A stretch of DNA of 64,000 bases, taken from assembly GCA_965199935.1 (NCBI GenBank), contig CBDATD010000001.1, forward strand, positions 744,001-808,000, read 5' to 3'. How positions within the stretch are numbered: position 1 is the first letter of the stretch; each line of letters opens with the position of its first letter. The position numbers and the translations under genes are program-made. Positions 26,831 to 35,650 of the stretch are shown one piece after another. Under the pieces are notes generated by a model. That model was given only the letters and a program-made list of their open reading frames with translations. It had not been told where the DNA came from and did no database searches. Source of the DNA: JAPPLG01 sp965199935. Lineage in GTDB: Bacteria > Bdellovibrionota > Bdellovibrionia > Bdellovibrionales > UBA1609.

Positions 26831-27544
26831 CTAGATATACATGGTGCAGGATAAAGCTAAGGATATGGAAACAGCCAAGTTATAATTTCCTGATGAGGAT
26901 TTTTGTGGGATGTAAACAAGGCGGTCGCATAATTTTTTTGTTGTTTGTTTTAATCCCCTGCCCTCAGAACCAGCGGCGAAAACGACCTTTTCGTTAAACT
27001 TTTCTTTCCAAAGAGAAACGGTGCCTTTTGGATCTAAACCATAAAGCCAGTATCCTTTTTCTTTTTGCTGTTTCATCCATGCATTGGGGCGGGAGAGAAA
27101 TTGGATAGGAACGTGTTCAGCTCCGCCGCTGGCTGATTTAGAAACAACAGCGGTGATTTGGCGAATGGAGTTTTTTGAGGGCAAAAAAATTCCATCGACT
27201 CCCATGAGCCACGAAGTTCTCAAAATAGACCCTAAGTTTCTAGGGTCTTCCAATCCATCAATAAACACTAAGACAGATTTGTTTTTTGAAGATGGTTTGA
27301 ACATGGGGCTTTCTTCTACGATCAGAGAGGCTCCTTGATTTCCTTTTCCCCATGAAGCCATTTGTGCTTTTGTTTGCTCTACCAAGTCAATGCGAAACCT
27401 TCGAGCTTGTTCTACGATAAATTTTAATTCGGAATTTTTCTTCCAATTATTTTGGACGTATATGGCTCTGATTTTTTTAGGGCGGACCTTCAACACTTCT
27501 TTGCAGGCATGCAAACCCATCACTTTTCTAATCTTGGAAGACAC
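26831..27544 (-). CDS. TrmH/SpoU-family RNA 2'-O-methyltransferase
   Basis: SPOUT methyltransferase, probably acting on 23S rRNA or tRNA ribose (RlmB-like). It has an N-terminal substrate-binding domain (VMGLHACKEVLKVRPKKI) and the knotted catalytic domain: FIDGLEDPRNLGSILRTSW (motif 1), VFAAGSEGRGL (motif 2) and IPQKSSSGNYNLAVSISLAL (motif 3). About 237 residues, normal. The exact RNA target cannot be told. GTG start at 27544. It lies 15 bases downstream of pyrF on the same strand. Confidence 0.87.
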   Translation of the reverse strand: MSSKIRKVMGLHACKEVLKVRPKKIRAIYVQNNWKKNSELKFIVEQARRFRIDLVEQTKAQMASWGKGNQGASLIVEESPMFKPSSKNKSVLVFIDGLEDPRNLGSILRTSWLMGVDGIFLPSKNSIRQITAVVSKSASGGAEHVPIQFLSRPNAWMKQQKEKGYWLYGLDPKGTVSLWKEKFNEKVVFAAGSEGRGLKQTTKKLCDRLVYIPQKSSSGNYNLAVSISLALSCTMYI

Positions 27545-27559
27545 GTCTGAAAATAACTC

Positions 27560-28231
27560 CTAAAGCAGGGATTTGGAAATATCTTGAAGAGTTTTCACAG
27601 GGTCCTTTGCCTTTAAGAGAGGCCGCCCCATAACTAAAGCGCTAGCTCCTTGGCTTAATGCAAAGGCGGGAGAAGCCATTCGTTTTTGATCTTCATTGTT
27701 AATATTTTGGCTGGAAGAGCCGTCTGGTTCAATCATCCTAATTCCAGGGGTGACAATAAAGAAGTTATTGTATTTTTTTCTCAGCCTAGAGGCTTCATGG
27801 GCAGAGGAGATCAGACCGCTGAGTCCGCTTTCATAAACAACTTGCGCTAGATGAAAAACTTCTTGAGTCTGCGGCCGGCTGGTTAAAATGGTGACGGCTA
27901 AAATTTTTTGCCCTTTATAAGTTTTTTCGAGATCGGCCAGTTGGGACAAAGCTGTCTTCCCCGCCTGTGCGTGAACAGTGGCATATTGAACGCCTTTGTC
28001 AAAACAAGCCCGCACACTAGCTGTCATGGTTGAAGGAATATCATAAAATTTAAAATCTAAAAAGACGGAGCCCCACCGAGAAAGCTGTGAAATAAGAGAG
28101 GGGCCGGAGTTAAAATACAGTCTTGGACCTACTTTAAATCCCATCACAAGGTTATGCAGACGTTCTGCATAACTTAAGGCTGTTTTTTCATCATCAACAT
28201 CAAGAGCTACGAAAAGAGGCAGTTTATTCAT
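27560..28231 (-). CDS. pyrF: Orotidine 5'-phosphate decarboxylase
   Basis: Makes UMP from OMP, the last step of pyrimidine synthesis. Motifs: LFVALDVDDEKTAL (first Asp), GFKVGPRLYF (Lys), and the catalytic FLDFKFYDIPSTM (Asp-Lys-x-x-Asp) near residue 60, then VTPGIR and SALVMGRPLL at the phosphate site. 223 residues, normal group 1 enzyme. It begins 3 bases after the double-ATPase gene's stop. Confidence 0.93.
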   Translation of the reverse strand: MNKLPLFVALDVDDEKTALSYAERLHNLVMGFKVGPRLYFNSGPSLISQLSRWGSVFLDFKFYDIPSTMTASVRACFDKGVQYATVHAQAGKTALSQLADLEKTYKGQKILAVTILTSRPQTQEVFHLAQVVYESGLSGLISSAHEASRLRKKYNNFFIVTPGIRMIEPDGSSSQNINNEDQKRMASPAFALSQGASALVMGRPLLKAKDPVKTLQDISKSLL

Positions 28232-28234
28232 CTG

Positions 28235-29929
28235 TTAAAAAGGATCATCTGCAGGAATGGAGTTGAGGAGAGTTTTTGTATAGGTGTGCTGAGGATTAGA
28301 ATAAATGTTGTCAGAACTGTTTTTTTCAACCACCTTCCCTTTGTACATGACCAAGACTTCATTGGACATAAACTTCACCACAGAAAGGTCATGAGAAATA
28401 AAAATATAAGTCAGGCTTAAATCCTCTTGTAAATCTAAAAGCAGGTTTAATATCTGCGCCTGAATAGAGACATCCAAAGCAGACACAGATTCATCACACA
28501 CGATGAATTCAGGTTCTACCGCCAAAGCTCTGGCAATGCAAACCCTTTGCCTTTGGCCTCCGCTGAATTCATGCGGGTAGCGGTTGATCATCCCCGCCTG
28601 CAGACCGACTTTTTCAATCAGGTGAATGACGCGGTCCAAGCGGTCTTTCCTGTTTTCTCCTAAATTGTGAATTTCCATCGGCTCCATAATGGCGGATCCA
28701 ACAGTCATGCGGGGGTTCAACGAGGCGTAAGGATCTTGAAAGATAATCTGCATTTTTTTTCTTAAGGCCCGCATCTCTTTGAAGTTTAGATCCAATATGT
28801 TTTCGTTATTGTAAAAAACTTTTCCAGAAGTAGGTTCTATAAGTCTTAAAATAGCGCGTCCTAAAGTAGTTTTGCCGCAGCCGGACTCCCCTACGAGGCC
28901 CAGTGTGGATCCTTTAGCAATTTTGAAAGAGACGTCATTGACAGCATGAATCCATGATTTTACCTGGCCAAAAATGTTTTTTTGCTGTGGAAAATGTTTT
29001 TTTAATGATTCTACTTCCAAAAGAATTTCAGTTTTGGATAATTTTTTTGATATTTTTTCCTCTTCATTTTTATGTTTTGTGGTGTTTTTTGATTCTATGA
29101 AATCTGAAATAGTAGGCAGTCTTCGGGTGTCGGTTTTCAAAGTGGGGCGGCAGGATAAAAGCCCTTGAGTGTAAGGATGCTCCGGACTCGTAAAAATTTC
29201 TTTTACAGGTTTGAATTCGACACCCAATCCTTTTTGCATCACTAAGACATCGTCAGCAACTTCAGCAACGACACCGAGATCATGAGTGATAAAGAGAATG
29301 CTCATTTGATATTGATCTTGAAGTTCAGCTAGTAGATGCAGTATTTGTTTTTGTATGGTGACATCTAAAGCTGTGGTGGGTTCGTCTGCAATCAACAGCT
29401 CCGGTCCGCAGGCAATGGCCATAGCGATCATCACTCTTTGCCTTTGGCCTCCGCTGAATTCATGTGGATAAGCAGAAATTCTTTTGTCCGGATTTTTGAT
29501 GCCGACGCGTTTTAAAAGGTCAATGACTGTAATTTGTGCTTCAGATTTAGAAAGCTTTCGATGCAGAATCAAGGCTTCAGCAATTTGATCTCCAATGGTA
29601 AATACAGGGTTGAGGCTGGTCATAGGCTCCTGAAAAATCATTGACATCTTATTTCCTCTCAGCCGGCGCATTTCTTTTTCATTTAATTTTAATATATCTT
29701 TATTGTTGAAGTGAATTTGGCCTTCTGTAATGCTGCCGGGAGGCTCTGGAATTAAACGCATGAGACTTAAAGCAGTCACACTTTTTCCAGAACCGGATTC
29801 TCCAACCAAGCCGAGGGTCTTTCCTTTAGGAATTTTGAAAGATAGGGAAGAGACGGCTTGAATGCGAGAGGAGCCTTCTACTTGAAAATCAATAGACAGG
29901 TTTTTCACTTCCAGAAGGGTGTTTGACAT
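28235..29929 (-). CDS. yejF: Double ATPase of a peptide ABC importer (YejF-like)
   Basis: Energises import of oligopeptides (in E. coli YejABEF, microcin C and peptides). Two complete ATPase domains are fused. The first has Walker A GESGSGKS, signature FSGGQRQR and Walker B LLIADEP. The second has GESGCGKT, FSGGQRQR and FIVCDES. Each is preceded by a NLSIDF/KKHF-type start, and an OppD/F C-terminal extension (HPYTQGLLSCRP, HTYTKTLLNSIP) follows each. 564 residues. The matching binding protein and permeases are at 54.4-58.2 kb, so yejF is split from its operon. Confidence 0.88.
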   Translation of the reverse strand: MSNTLLEVKNLSIDFQVEGSSRIQAVSSLSFKIPKGKTLGLVGESGSGKSVTALSLMRLIPEPPGSITEGQIHFNNKDILKLNEKEMRRLRGNKMSMIFQEPMTSLNPVFTIGDQIAEALILHRKLSKSEAQITVIDLLKRVGIKNPDKRISAYPHEFSGGQRQRVMIAMAIACGPELLIADEPTTALDVTIQKQILHLLAELQDQYQMSILFITHDLGVVAEVADDVLVMQKGLGVEFKPVKEIFTSPEHPYTQGLLSCRPTLKTDTRRLPTISDFIESKNTTKHKNEEEKISKKLSKTEILLEVESLKKHFPQQKNIFGQVKSWIHAVNDVSFKIAKGSTLGLVGESGCGKTTLGRAILRLIEPTSGKVFYNNENILDLNFKEMRALRKKMQIIFQDPYASLNPRMTVGSAIMEPMEIHNLGENRKDRLDRVIHLIEKVGLQAGMINRYPHEFSGGQRQRVCIARALAVEPEFIVCDESVSALDVSIQAQILNLLLDLQEDLSLTYIFISHDLSVVKFMSNEVLVMYKGKVVEKNSSDNIYSNPQHTYTKTLLNSIPADDPF

Positions 29930-30012
29930 TATACAGAGACTCCAAAATCAGGCTTGTACTTTGTAATTTCCAACAAAAAAGAGCTTTTGGCAACCTTTTT
30001 AATGCCTGTTCG

Positions 30013-30242
30013 TACGTCGTTACTGTGGAAGCAGGGGGGGTCCGGTTATAAGAAAGGCTGTGTGGACAAAGCTGTAAAGCTCAGACATGCGTTTTGCCAC
30101 AGAGCAAACTGTGTCTGCTCTGTTTCAAATCCGAACTCGTTTTCAGCTCTGTCCCCCCAGCCTTTCTATGTACGTCGTTACTGTGGAAGCAGGGGGGGTC
30201 CGGTTATAAGAAAGGCTGTGTGAACAAAGCTGTAAAGCTCAG
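30013..30242. repeat. Structured intergenic element: 72-bp direct repeat with nested inverted repeats
   Basis: Two 72-bp copies (30013-30084 and 30171-30242) differ at one base and contain a G7 run. Between them, 30144-30167 is an inverted near-copy of 30051-30074. Inside that, ACAGAGCA (30099-30106) pairs perfectly with TGCTCTGT (30116-30123). The 396-base gap between yejF and the methyltransferase holds this element and no gene. It could be a MITE-like or REP-like element or a structured RNA. Confidence 0.7.
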
Positions 30243-30325
30243 GTTTGCTTTTTGATAGACTATAAGAGTTTCCTTATATTATAAAGATACAGTCTTTGTT
30301 TTTTTAAAAGAAGAAAGGAGAGGGT

Positions 30326-31003
30326 GTGGATCCCAACAAAAGAGAGTATTACGAAAGTGTTTTTGGCCGGGAGGATGCCTTACTGTCGGCAGTACACAAA
30401 ACAGCCGTTGAAGAAGGCATTGAGTATATGCAGTTGAGCCGGGCGGATGCTCATATCCTACAGTATCTAACTCAAATATCGAAAGTGAAAAAAGCTGTGG
30501 AGATTGGTGGTTTATACGGCTATTCCGCTCTTCATATTGCCAGAGGGATGGAGCCTGAAGGAAAACTTTTCTCATTAGATATAGATCCAAAGAGACAAAA
30601 TATTTCTCAAAAACTTTTAAGGTCCTCTCCAGAATTTTCAAAAATTGAATGGATTTGCGGAGATGCTCATCACACTTTGAATTCTTTAAATTCAAAAGCC
30701 CCTTTTGATTTGGTGTTTATTGACGCAGATAAAGCAGGCTATTTAGATTATTTAAAGTGGGCTGAAATTCATTTGAAACAAGGGGGAATTATGGTTGCAG
30801 ATAATGCCTTTCTATTTGACACCCTATACACCCCGGAGCCTAAGCTTTCTCTTTTAAGAAAACGGCATGGTGTTTCTCCTCAAGCAGAGCAAACACTGAA
30901 AGATTTTAACAAGAGGATCACATCCTCTGCGTATTGGAAGGGCGCTATGATTCCCACTATAGACGGCATGAGTGTTGCTGTGAAGGTCAAAGAGCAGGCA
31001 TGA
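30326..31003 (+). CDS. SAM-dependent O-methyltransferase (caffeoyl-CoA OMT-like)
   Basis: Small-molecule O-methyltransferase of the CCoAOMT family. Motifs: KAVEIGGLYGYSALHIA (SAM glycine motif), FSLDIDP, FDLVFIDADKAGYLDYL (metal-binding Asp), GGIMVADNAFLFDT. 225 residues. GTG start at 30326 follows AAGGAGAGG. Substrate unknown. It lies just upstream of the alpha/beta hydrolase, 9 bases apart. Confidence 0.9.
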   Translation: MDPNKREYYESVFGREDALLSAVHKTAVEEGIEYMQLSRADAHILQYLTQISKVKKAVEIGGLYGYSALHIARGMEPEGKLFSLDIDPKRQNISQKLLRSSPEFSKIEWICGDAHHTLNSLNSKAPFDLVFIDADKAGYLDYLKWAEIHLKQGGIMVADNAFLFDTLYTPEPKLSLLRKRHGVSPQAEQTLKDFNKRITSSAYWKGAMIPTIDGMSVAVKVKEQA

Positions 31004-31012
31004 GACGGGTGC

Positions 31013-31783
31013 ATGGATTCTTCTAAACTTTTAAAGTCCTTTCCTCATGAAGGGGAATTGTTTGAGCCTGAGTACACAAAGTTTAAAGAAATGATTGTGT
31101 TTGTTCACTGGTATGGGGGACACAAAAAACAACTGCGAAGACACGTTCAATTTGTTAATCAGCTGGGTTTTCGAGCTTTTGTTTTTAATTTATTTCCCCA
31201 GCCTTTTGAAGGTTCATGGAAGTTATTGAAAAATCCAAGTGTGTACTCCAAGACACTGATATCCAGATGGAGCCGGCAGGTTTTGGATGTTTTGCAATGC
31301 TTTCAAGAAGAGAAGAAAATACTGTTTGGTTTTTCGTTTGGCTCTAATGTTATCACCCAGATTTTCTCAAAATCCTCTCATGTGACAGCGGTTATTTTCG
31401 ATGGAGGCCCCTTCGCAGGAGTGTTTGAAAACCCGTGGCGTTATCTTTCTTATCAGGAGCCGATCCAAAACCCTCTTTTAAGAAGCCTCATGCTCATTCC
31501 ATGGAATTTGTTTTGCGGCTTTTTCACATTAACCTTCAAAATTCATTCAGCTTTGAAGACTTGGCCCTCCGGCCTGCCTGTATTAAGTTTTCGAGCCTTT
31601 GAAGACAAATTAGCGCCTCCATCTTCTATTGATAACATTTTGAAGCCCTACTCCCAATTGGATATGGAGGTCGTTTTTATTCCAGAAGTTCAACATCTTC
31701 AGGGAATCAAGTTTCAATCTGAATTTTATAAGGAAAAACTTGAAAAGTTTTTAACCAAATACGCCGCACCATTATCTCAGTAA
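31013..31783 (+). CDS. Alpha/beta hydrolase
   Basis: Hydrolase fold: IVFVHWYGGHKKQL with the oxyanion region near residue 30, the nucleophile elbow FGFSFGSNVI (Ser near residue 103), an acid in SFRAFEDKLAPP and a His in VQHLQGIKF. The HWYGG opening is not the standard HGxG. About 256 residues. Esterase or lipase activity is possible; substrate unknown. Pairs with the methyltransferase upstream. Confidence 0.75.
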   Translation: MDSSKLLKSFPHEGELFEPEYTKFKEMIVFVHWYGGHKKQLRRHVQFVNQLGFRAFVFNLFPQPFEGSWKLLKNPSVYSKTLISRWSRQVLDVLQCFQEEKKILFGFSFGSNVITQIFSKSSHVTAVIFDGGPFAGVFENPWRYLSYQEPIQNPLLRSLMLIPWNLFCGFFTLTFKIHSALKTWPSGLPVLSFRAFEDKLAPPSSIDNILKPYSQLDMEVVFIPEVQHLQGIKFQSEFYKEKLEKFLTKYAAPLSQ

Positions 31784-31815
31784 TTGAGCTGTTTCTTTTG
31801 AGAGCAGTATATGCG

Positions 31816-32253
31816 TCAAGGCTGAACTGCAAAAGTAAACTGCCGAATACCGGCTTGTTTCATAACGTCTATGATTTCCATAATACGCCCATGCGGCACA
31901 CTTACATCTGCAGAGATCACCAACTGGGAAGGAGAGGAGTTTGCTTCTAGTATTTTTCTGACGTACAGGGACAAGCTGTTCAAAGAAATAAGATTTTCTT
32001 TGAGTAGAATATCCCCTGTGTTGGTGACTTCAATCTTTAATTTAGCAGAAGCCGGCAGTTTTTTTGTGGATGAGGAGATTTTAGGCAGGGTGACAGAGAA
32101 GCCCTCCCGGATAAGCTGAGGGGCTGTGATCATAAAGATAATCAGCACCACTAAAATAATATCCACAAAAGGAATAATGTTGATTTCAGCGATGGGCTCC
32201 TCGTCATAAGCGTCAGACATTTTTGGATATTCTTTAATTTTTGCAGCCGCCAT
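31816..32253 (-). CDS. exbD: ExbD/TolR-type transport protein
   Basis: Inner-membrane partner of ExbB/TolQ in proton-driven energy transfer to the outer membrane. One N-terminal membrane helix with the conserved proton-carrying Asp (FVDIILVVLIIFMITAP), then a periplasmic domain (SLSLYVRKILEANSSPSQ, VISADVSVPHGRIMEIIDVM). 145 residues. ATG at 32253 follows the exbB stop by 2 bases; an internal ATG at 32220 gives a more typical start. No TonB or TolA here. Confidence 0.87.
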   Translation of the reverse strand: MAAAKIKEYPKMSDAYDEEPIAEINIIPFVDIILVVLIIFMITAPQLIREGFSVTLPKISSSTKKLPASAKLKIEVTNTGDILLKENLISLNSLSLYVRKILEANSSPSQLVISADVSVPHGRIMEIIDVMKQAGIRQFTFAVQP

Positions 32254-32257
32254 TGTT

Positions 32258-32941
32258 TTAACTCACAAAATGTCCGGGTGATTTTTGACTGTCTTCTGCG
32301 GGTTTCTTGGAATGATGCTCTAAAGATTGAAGGTATATTTGATACCCTTCTTCAATATTCTCCAGATTTTGTAAAATGATTTGAACTTGTTTTCTGAAAT
32401 AATTGTAAGCTGAAATAGCAGGGATGGCGACCAACAGCCCCACGGCGGCGGCCAGCAGAGCTTTGGAAATCCCCAGCATAACAATAGGGGCTGATGACCC
32501 CGAATCGACGCCTAAAGCATTGAAAGCTTCCATCACTCCAAAGATAGTGCCTAAGAGACCTACGAAAGGAGCGTTGGAGCCGATGGTGGCCAGCAGGCTG
32601 AGACGAGCTGAGAGCCGAACTTTTTGGAAGGAGATGAAAGATCGAAAAACTTGAGGAACAAGCTGGGAGTTTTTCTCCATATAAAGAGATAAGAATTGTG
32701 TGTTTGAATTTTTATCTATATCGGAAAAAGGCAGTTGAAGACTTTTAATCCACTCCGGCTGTCCACTCTCAATGGCCTGTTTGATTTCTTTACAGGCTGA
32801 GCCGGAAGCTTTTTTCCACTGCCGAAGGAAAAAGAAACGCTCTAATAAAACAGCAACGCTGACAATGCTGAGGAAAAATAAAAACCATAGTGTAATTTCG
32901 TGGCCGAACCTGGAAATAATAAGAAATTGATCTGTAAACAT
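32258..32941 (-). CDS. exbB: ExbB/TolQ-type proton channel
   Basis: Proton-channel subunit of the MotA/TolQ/ExbB family. Three membrane segments: near residues 15-33, the conserved GSNAPFVGLLGTIFGVMEAF near 120, and ALLAAAVGLLVAIPAISAYNYF near 165. About 227 residues. First gene of the exbB-exbD pair. Which partner (TonB, TolA or a gliding-type complex) it drives cannot be told. Confidence 0.87.
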   Translation of the reverse strand: MFTDQFLIISRFGHEITLWFLFFLSIVSVAVLLERFFFLRQWKKASGSACKEIKQAIESGQPEWIKSLQLPFSDIDKNSNTQFLSLYMEKNSQLVPQVFRSFISFQKVRLSARLSLLATIGSNAPFVGLLGTIFGVMEAFNALGVDSGSSAPIVMLGISKALLAAAVGLLVAIPAISAYNYFRKQVQIILQNLENIEEGYQIYLQSLEHHSKKPAEDSQKSPGHFVS

Positions 32942-33126
32942 ACCGGCGCCACGCTAGCAAAAAAAATTATCTTTGTAAAAGATTTTTTTCTTCGAGAAAG
33001 AGAAGAAAAGTCCAGCGGCTGTGAAGAGGGCCGGCAATTTCCTGACATAGACGGATGCCTTGTGGTAAAAAATTTTGACATTTTTTATGAGTTGTGAATA
33101 TTGTGGCAGTTATTGGGATTGTAAAA

Positions 33127-35538
33127 ATGTCTTTTAATCATAACGAAATAGATCAGAAGTGGCAGAAGAAATGGGAAGAGTCTCGTTGTTTTACAGCTAA
33201 GATTGATCTGAATAAAAAAAAATTTTATGCACTGGATATGTTTCCTTATCCTTCCGGGGCCGGTCTTCATGTGGGCCACCTAGCCTCTTATACGCCGACA
33301 GAGATTGTTTCCAGATATAAAAGAGCTTGCGGCTTTAATGTTTTACATCCCATTGGCTATGATGCTTTTGGCCTGCCTGCAGAACAATATGCCATTCAAA
33401 CAGGGGTGCATCCTGCAAAAACAACAATGAAAGCTGTTCAAAACTTCAAAAGGCAGTTAAAGTCTTTTGGATACAGTTTTGACTGGAGCCGTGAGATTTG
33501 CACCTGTGATCCCGGCTATTATAAATGGACGCAAAAGATTTTTCTTTTGTTGTTTAAAAAAGGCCTGGCTTACAGGAAAAAGGCTCCAGTGAATTGGTGT
33601 CCGGCTCTTCGAACCACTTTAGCTAATGAAGAAGTGGTGGGAGGTAAAAGTGAAAGAGGGGGCCACCCTGTTGTTCAAAAGCACATTCAGCAGTGGATTT
33701 TAAAAATTACAGCTTATGCAAACCGCCTGCTCAATGATTTGAAGGATGTGGATTGGCCGAAAAGAACTGTGGAAGGTCAGACAAATTGGATTGGAAAAAG
33801 CCATGGACTTTTGATGGATTTTTCGATTAAAAATTCAGATAGAAAAATCCCCATTTTCACCACTCGTCCGGACACTCTGTTTGGAGCCGCCTTTATGGTT
33901 CTTTCTCCTGAGCATCCTTTGATTCAAGAGGAGTTTTCAAATAACAAAGAATTTCCGGAGATTCTAAAATATCAGGAGAAATGCCAATCCATGAGTGCTT
34001 TGGACAAGCAGAAAAATCTTTCATCTACGGGTGTTTTCTCAGGCAGTTGTGCTGTTCATCCTCTAACAGGTGAAGAACTGCCTGTCTGGATTGCAGATTA
34101 TGTTTTGATGGAGTACGGTGCAGGAGCCATCATGGCTGTGCCTGCGCATGATGAAAGGGATTTTATTTTTGCAAACAAATTTAATCTGCCGATTAAGAAA
34201 GTAGTTCAGCCTGTATCAGCTTGCGGTTCTGATGATTTGCCTTTTGTGGGGGAGGGGGTGTCCTGCAGCTCTGAGTTTCTCAATGGTCTTTCGACCAAAC
34301 AAGCCATCCAAAAAATGAATCGCTATATTAAAGAAAAAAAACTAGGGGTTCCAACAGTGCAGTATAAACTTAGAGACTGGATTTTCAGCCGCCAGAGGTA
34401 TTGGGGAGAGCCGTTTCCCATAGCTTATTTGGATTCTAAGCCTCAGGCCGTGAAGGATCTTCCGGTGGCTTTGCCGGAAACAGCGGATTATGAACCTTCA
34501 GAAGAAGGGGAGCCTCCCTTGGCTCGTGTGAAAGAGTTTGTGGAATATACAGATTCAAAGGGTAATAAATTAAAGAGAGAAACAGATACGATGCCGGGGA
34601 CGGCGGCTTCTTCATGGTACTTTTTAAGATATACGGACCCTCATAATGCTGAAGAGCCTTTCAGTTTTTCCGCACAGAAATACTGGATGCCGGTGGATCT
34701 ATATGTGGGGGGGCCGGAGCATACTGTAAGCCATTTGTTTTACGCTCGGTTTTGGCAGAAGGTGATGTATGATGCCGGCTGGGTTTCTCATAAAGAGCCT
34801 TTCCAAAAACTGGTGCATCAAGGCTCCGTACTGGGCGCTGATGGTTTTCGTATGTCTAAATCAAGGGGAAACACAGTCAATCCGGACGCTCTTCGAGAAA
34901 AATATGGAGCGGACGCTCTTCGTCTGTATATTGCTTTTTTAGGTCCTTTTGAAAAAGACAAGCCTTGGGCGGATAAGGGCATTGAGGGGTGCCGGCGTTT
35001 TTTAGACCGCTTGTGGAGGCTTTGTTTTGATGAGAAAAATAATTTAATTACAGAAAAAGAATCTGCGGGGAAAGAATTAAATATACTGCTCAATCAAACG
35101 ATTAAAAAAGTGACTGAAGATATAGAAAAAATGAGTTTCAATACTGCCATCAGCGCTATGATGATTTTAGTGAATGAAATGTATTTGAAAAAATCCAGAA
35201 ACCACAATATTCTTAAAACATTGGTGCAGCTGCTTCAGCCCTTTGCCCCTCACATAAGCGAAGAGGTGTGGTCTCGATTTGGCGGGAAGAACCTTGTTTC
35301 CATCAGCCCTTGGCCGGTCTTCGACCCCCGGATGGTCCAAGAGGGTGAAATTGTGAATTTAGCTGTGCAGATTAACGGAAAAGTACGTGGAGTGATCAGG
35401 ATTTCCAAAACAGCAGATGAGAAGACTGCTTTGTCTTTAGCGCAAAAAGAGAAAAAAATAGAAAAATTTTTAGAACACTCTCAAATACAGAAAGTCATTT
35501 ACAAGCCCGGCCGCATCCTCAATATTGTCTGCCTCTAA
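33127..35538 (+). CDS. leuS: Leucyl-tRNA synthetase
   Basis: Charges tRNA-Leu. Class I motifs: HIGH-type FPYPSGAGLHVGHLASYTPT near residue 40, and KMSKS-type GFRMSKSRGN near residue 575. The editing domain shows TTRPDTLFGAAFMVLSPEH and MAVPAHDERDF. C-terminal anticodon-binding and LVQINGKVRGVI segments are complete. About 803 residues, shorter than E. coli (860) but within range. ATG at 33127 after GGGAT; an upstream in-frame GTG at 33094 is unlikely. Confidence 0.95.
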   Translation: MSFNHNEIDQKWQKKWEESRCFTAKIDLNKKKFYALDMFPYPSGAGLHVGHLASYTPTEIVSRYKRACGFNVLHPIGYDAFGLPAEQYAIQTGVHPAKTTMKAVQNFKRQLKSFGYSFDWSREICTCDPGYYKWTQKIFLLLFKKGLAYRKKAPVNWCPALRTTLANEEVVGGKSERGGHPVVQKHIQQWILKITAYANRLLNDLKDVDWPKRTVEGQTNWIGKSHGLLMDFSIKNSDRKIPIFTTRPDTLFGAAFMVLSPEHPLIQEEFSNNKEFPEILKYQEKCQSMSALDKQKNLSSTGVFSGSCAVHPLTGEELPVWIADYVLMEYGAGAIMAVPAHDERDFIFANKFNLPIKKVVQPVSACGSDDLPFVGEGVSCSSEFLNGLSTKQAIQKMNRYIKEKKLGVPTVQYKLRDWIFSRQRYWGEPFPIAYLDSKPQAVKDLPVALPETADYEPSEEGEPPLARVKEFVEYTDSKGNKLKRETDTMPGTAASSWYFLRYTDPHNAEEPFSFSAQKYWMPVDLYVGGPEHTVSHLFYARFWQKVMYDAGWVSHKEPFQKLVHQGSVLGADGFRMSKSRGNTVNPDALREKYGADALRLYIAFLGPFEKDKPWADKGIEGCRRFLDRLWRLCFDEKNNLITEKESAGKELNILLNQTIKKVTEDIEKMSFNTAISAMMILVNEMYLKKSRNHNILKTLVQLLQPFAPHISEEVWSRFGGKNLVSISPWPVFDPRMVQEGEIVNLAVQINGKVRGVIRISKTADEKTALSLAQKEKKIEKFLEHSQIQKVIYKPGRILNIVCL

Positions 35539-35626
35539 CTCTTTTTTAGAAAATCCCGTTATTATCGGTATGAGCTGTCGGCTCTGTTCCATGCTGGACT
35601 AAAGCCGAACTTCTGTAGAGAGCTTG

Positions 35627-35645
35627 AAAAAAAAATGGGGGGGGG
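35627..35645. repeat. A9-T-G9 homopolymer tract ahead of a lipoprotein
   Basis: Nine As (35627-35635), one T, nine Gs (35637-35645), the longest homopolymer pair in the window. It sits just upstream of, and may act as, the ribosome site for the lipoprotein start at 35651. Such tracts slip during replication and can switch expression. Confidence 0.75.
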
Positions 35646-35650
35646 TAGAA

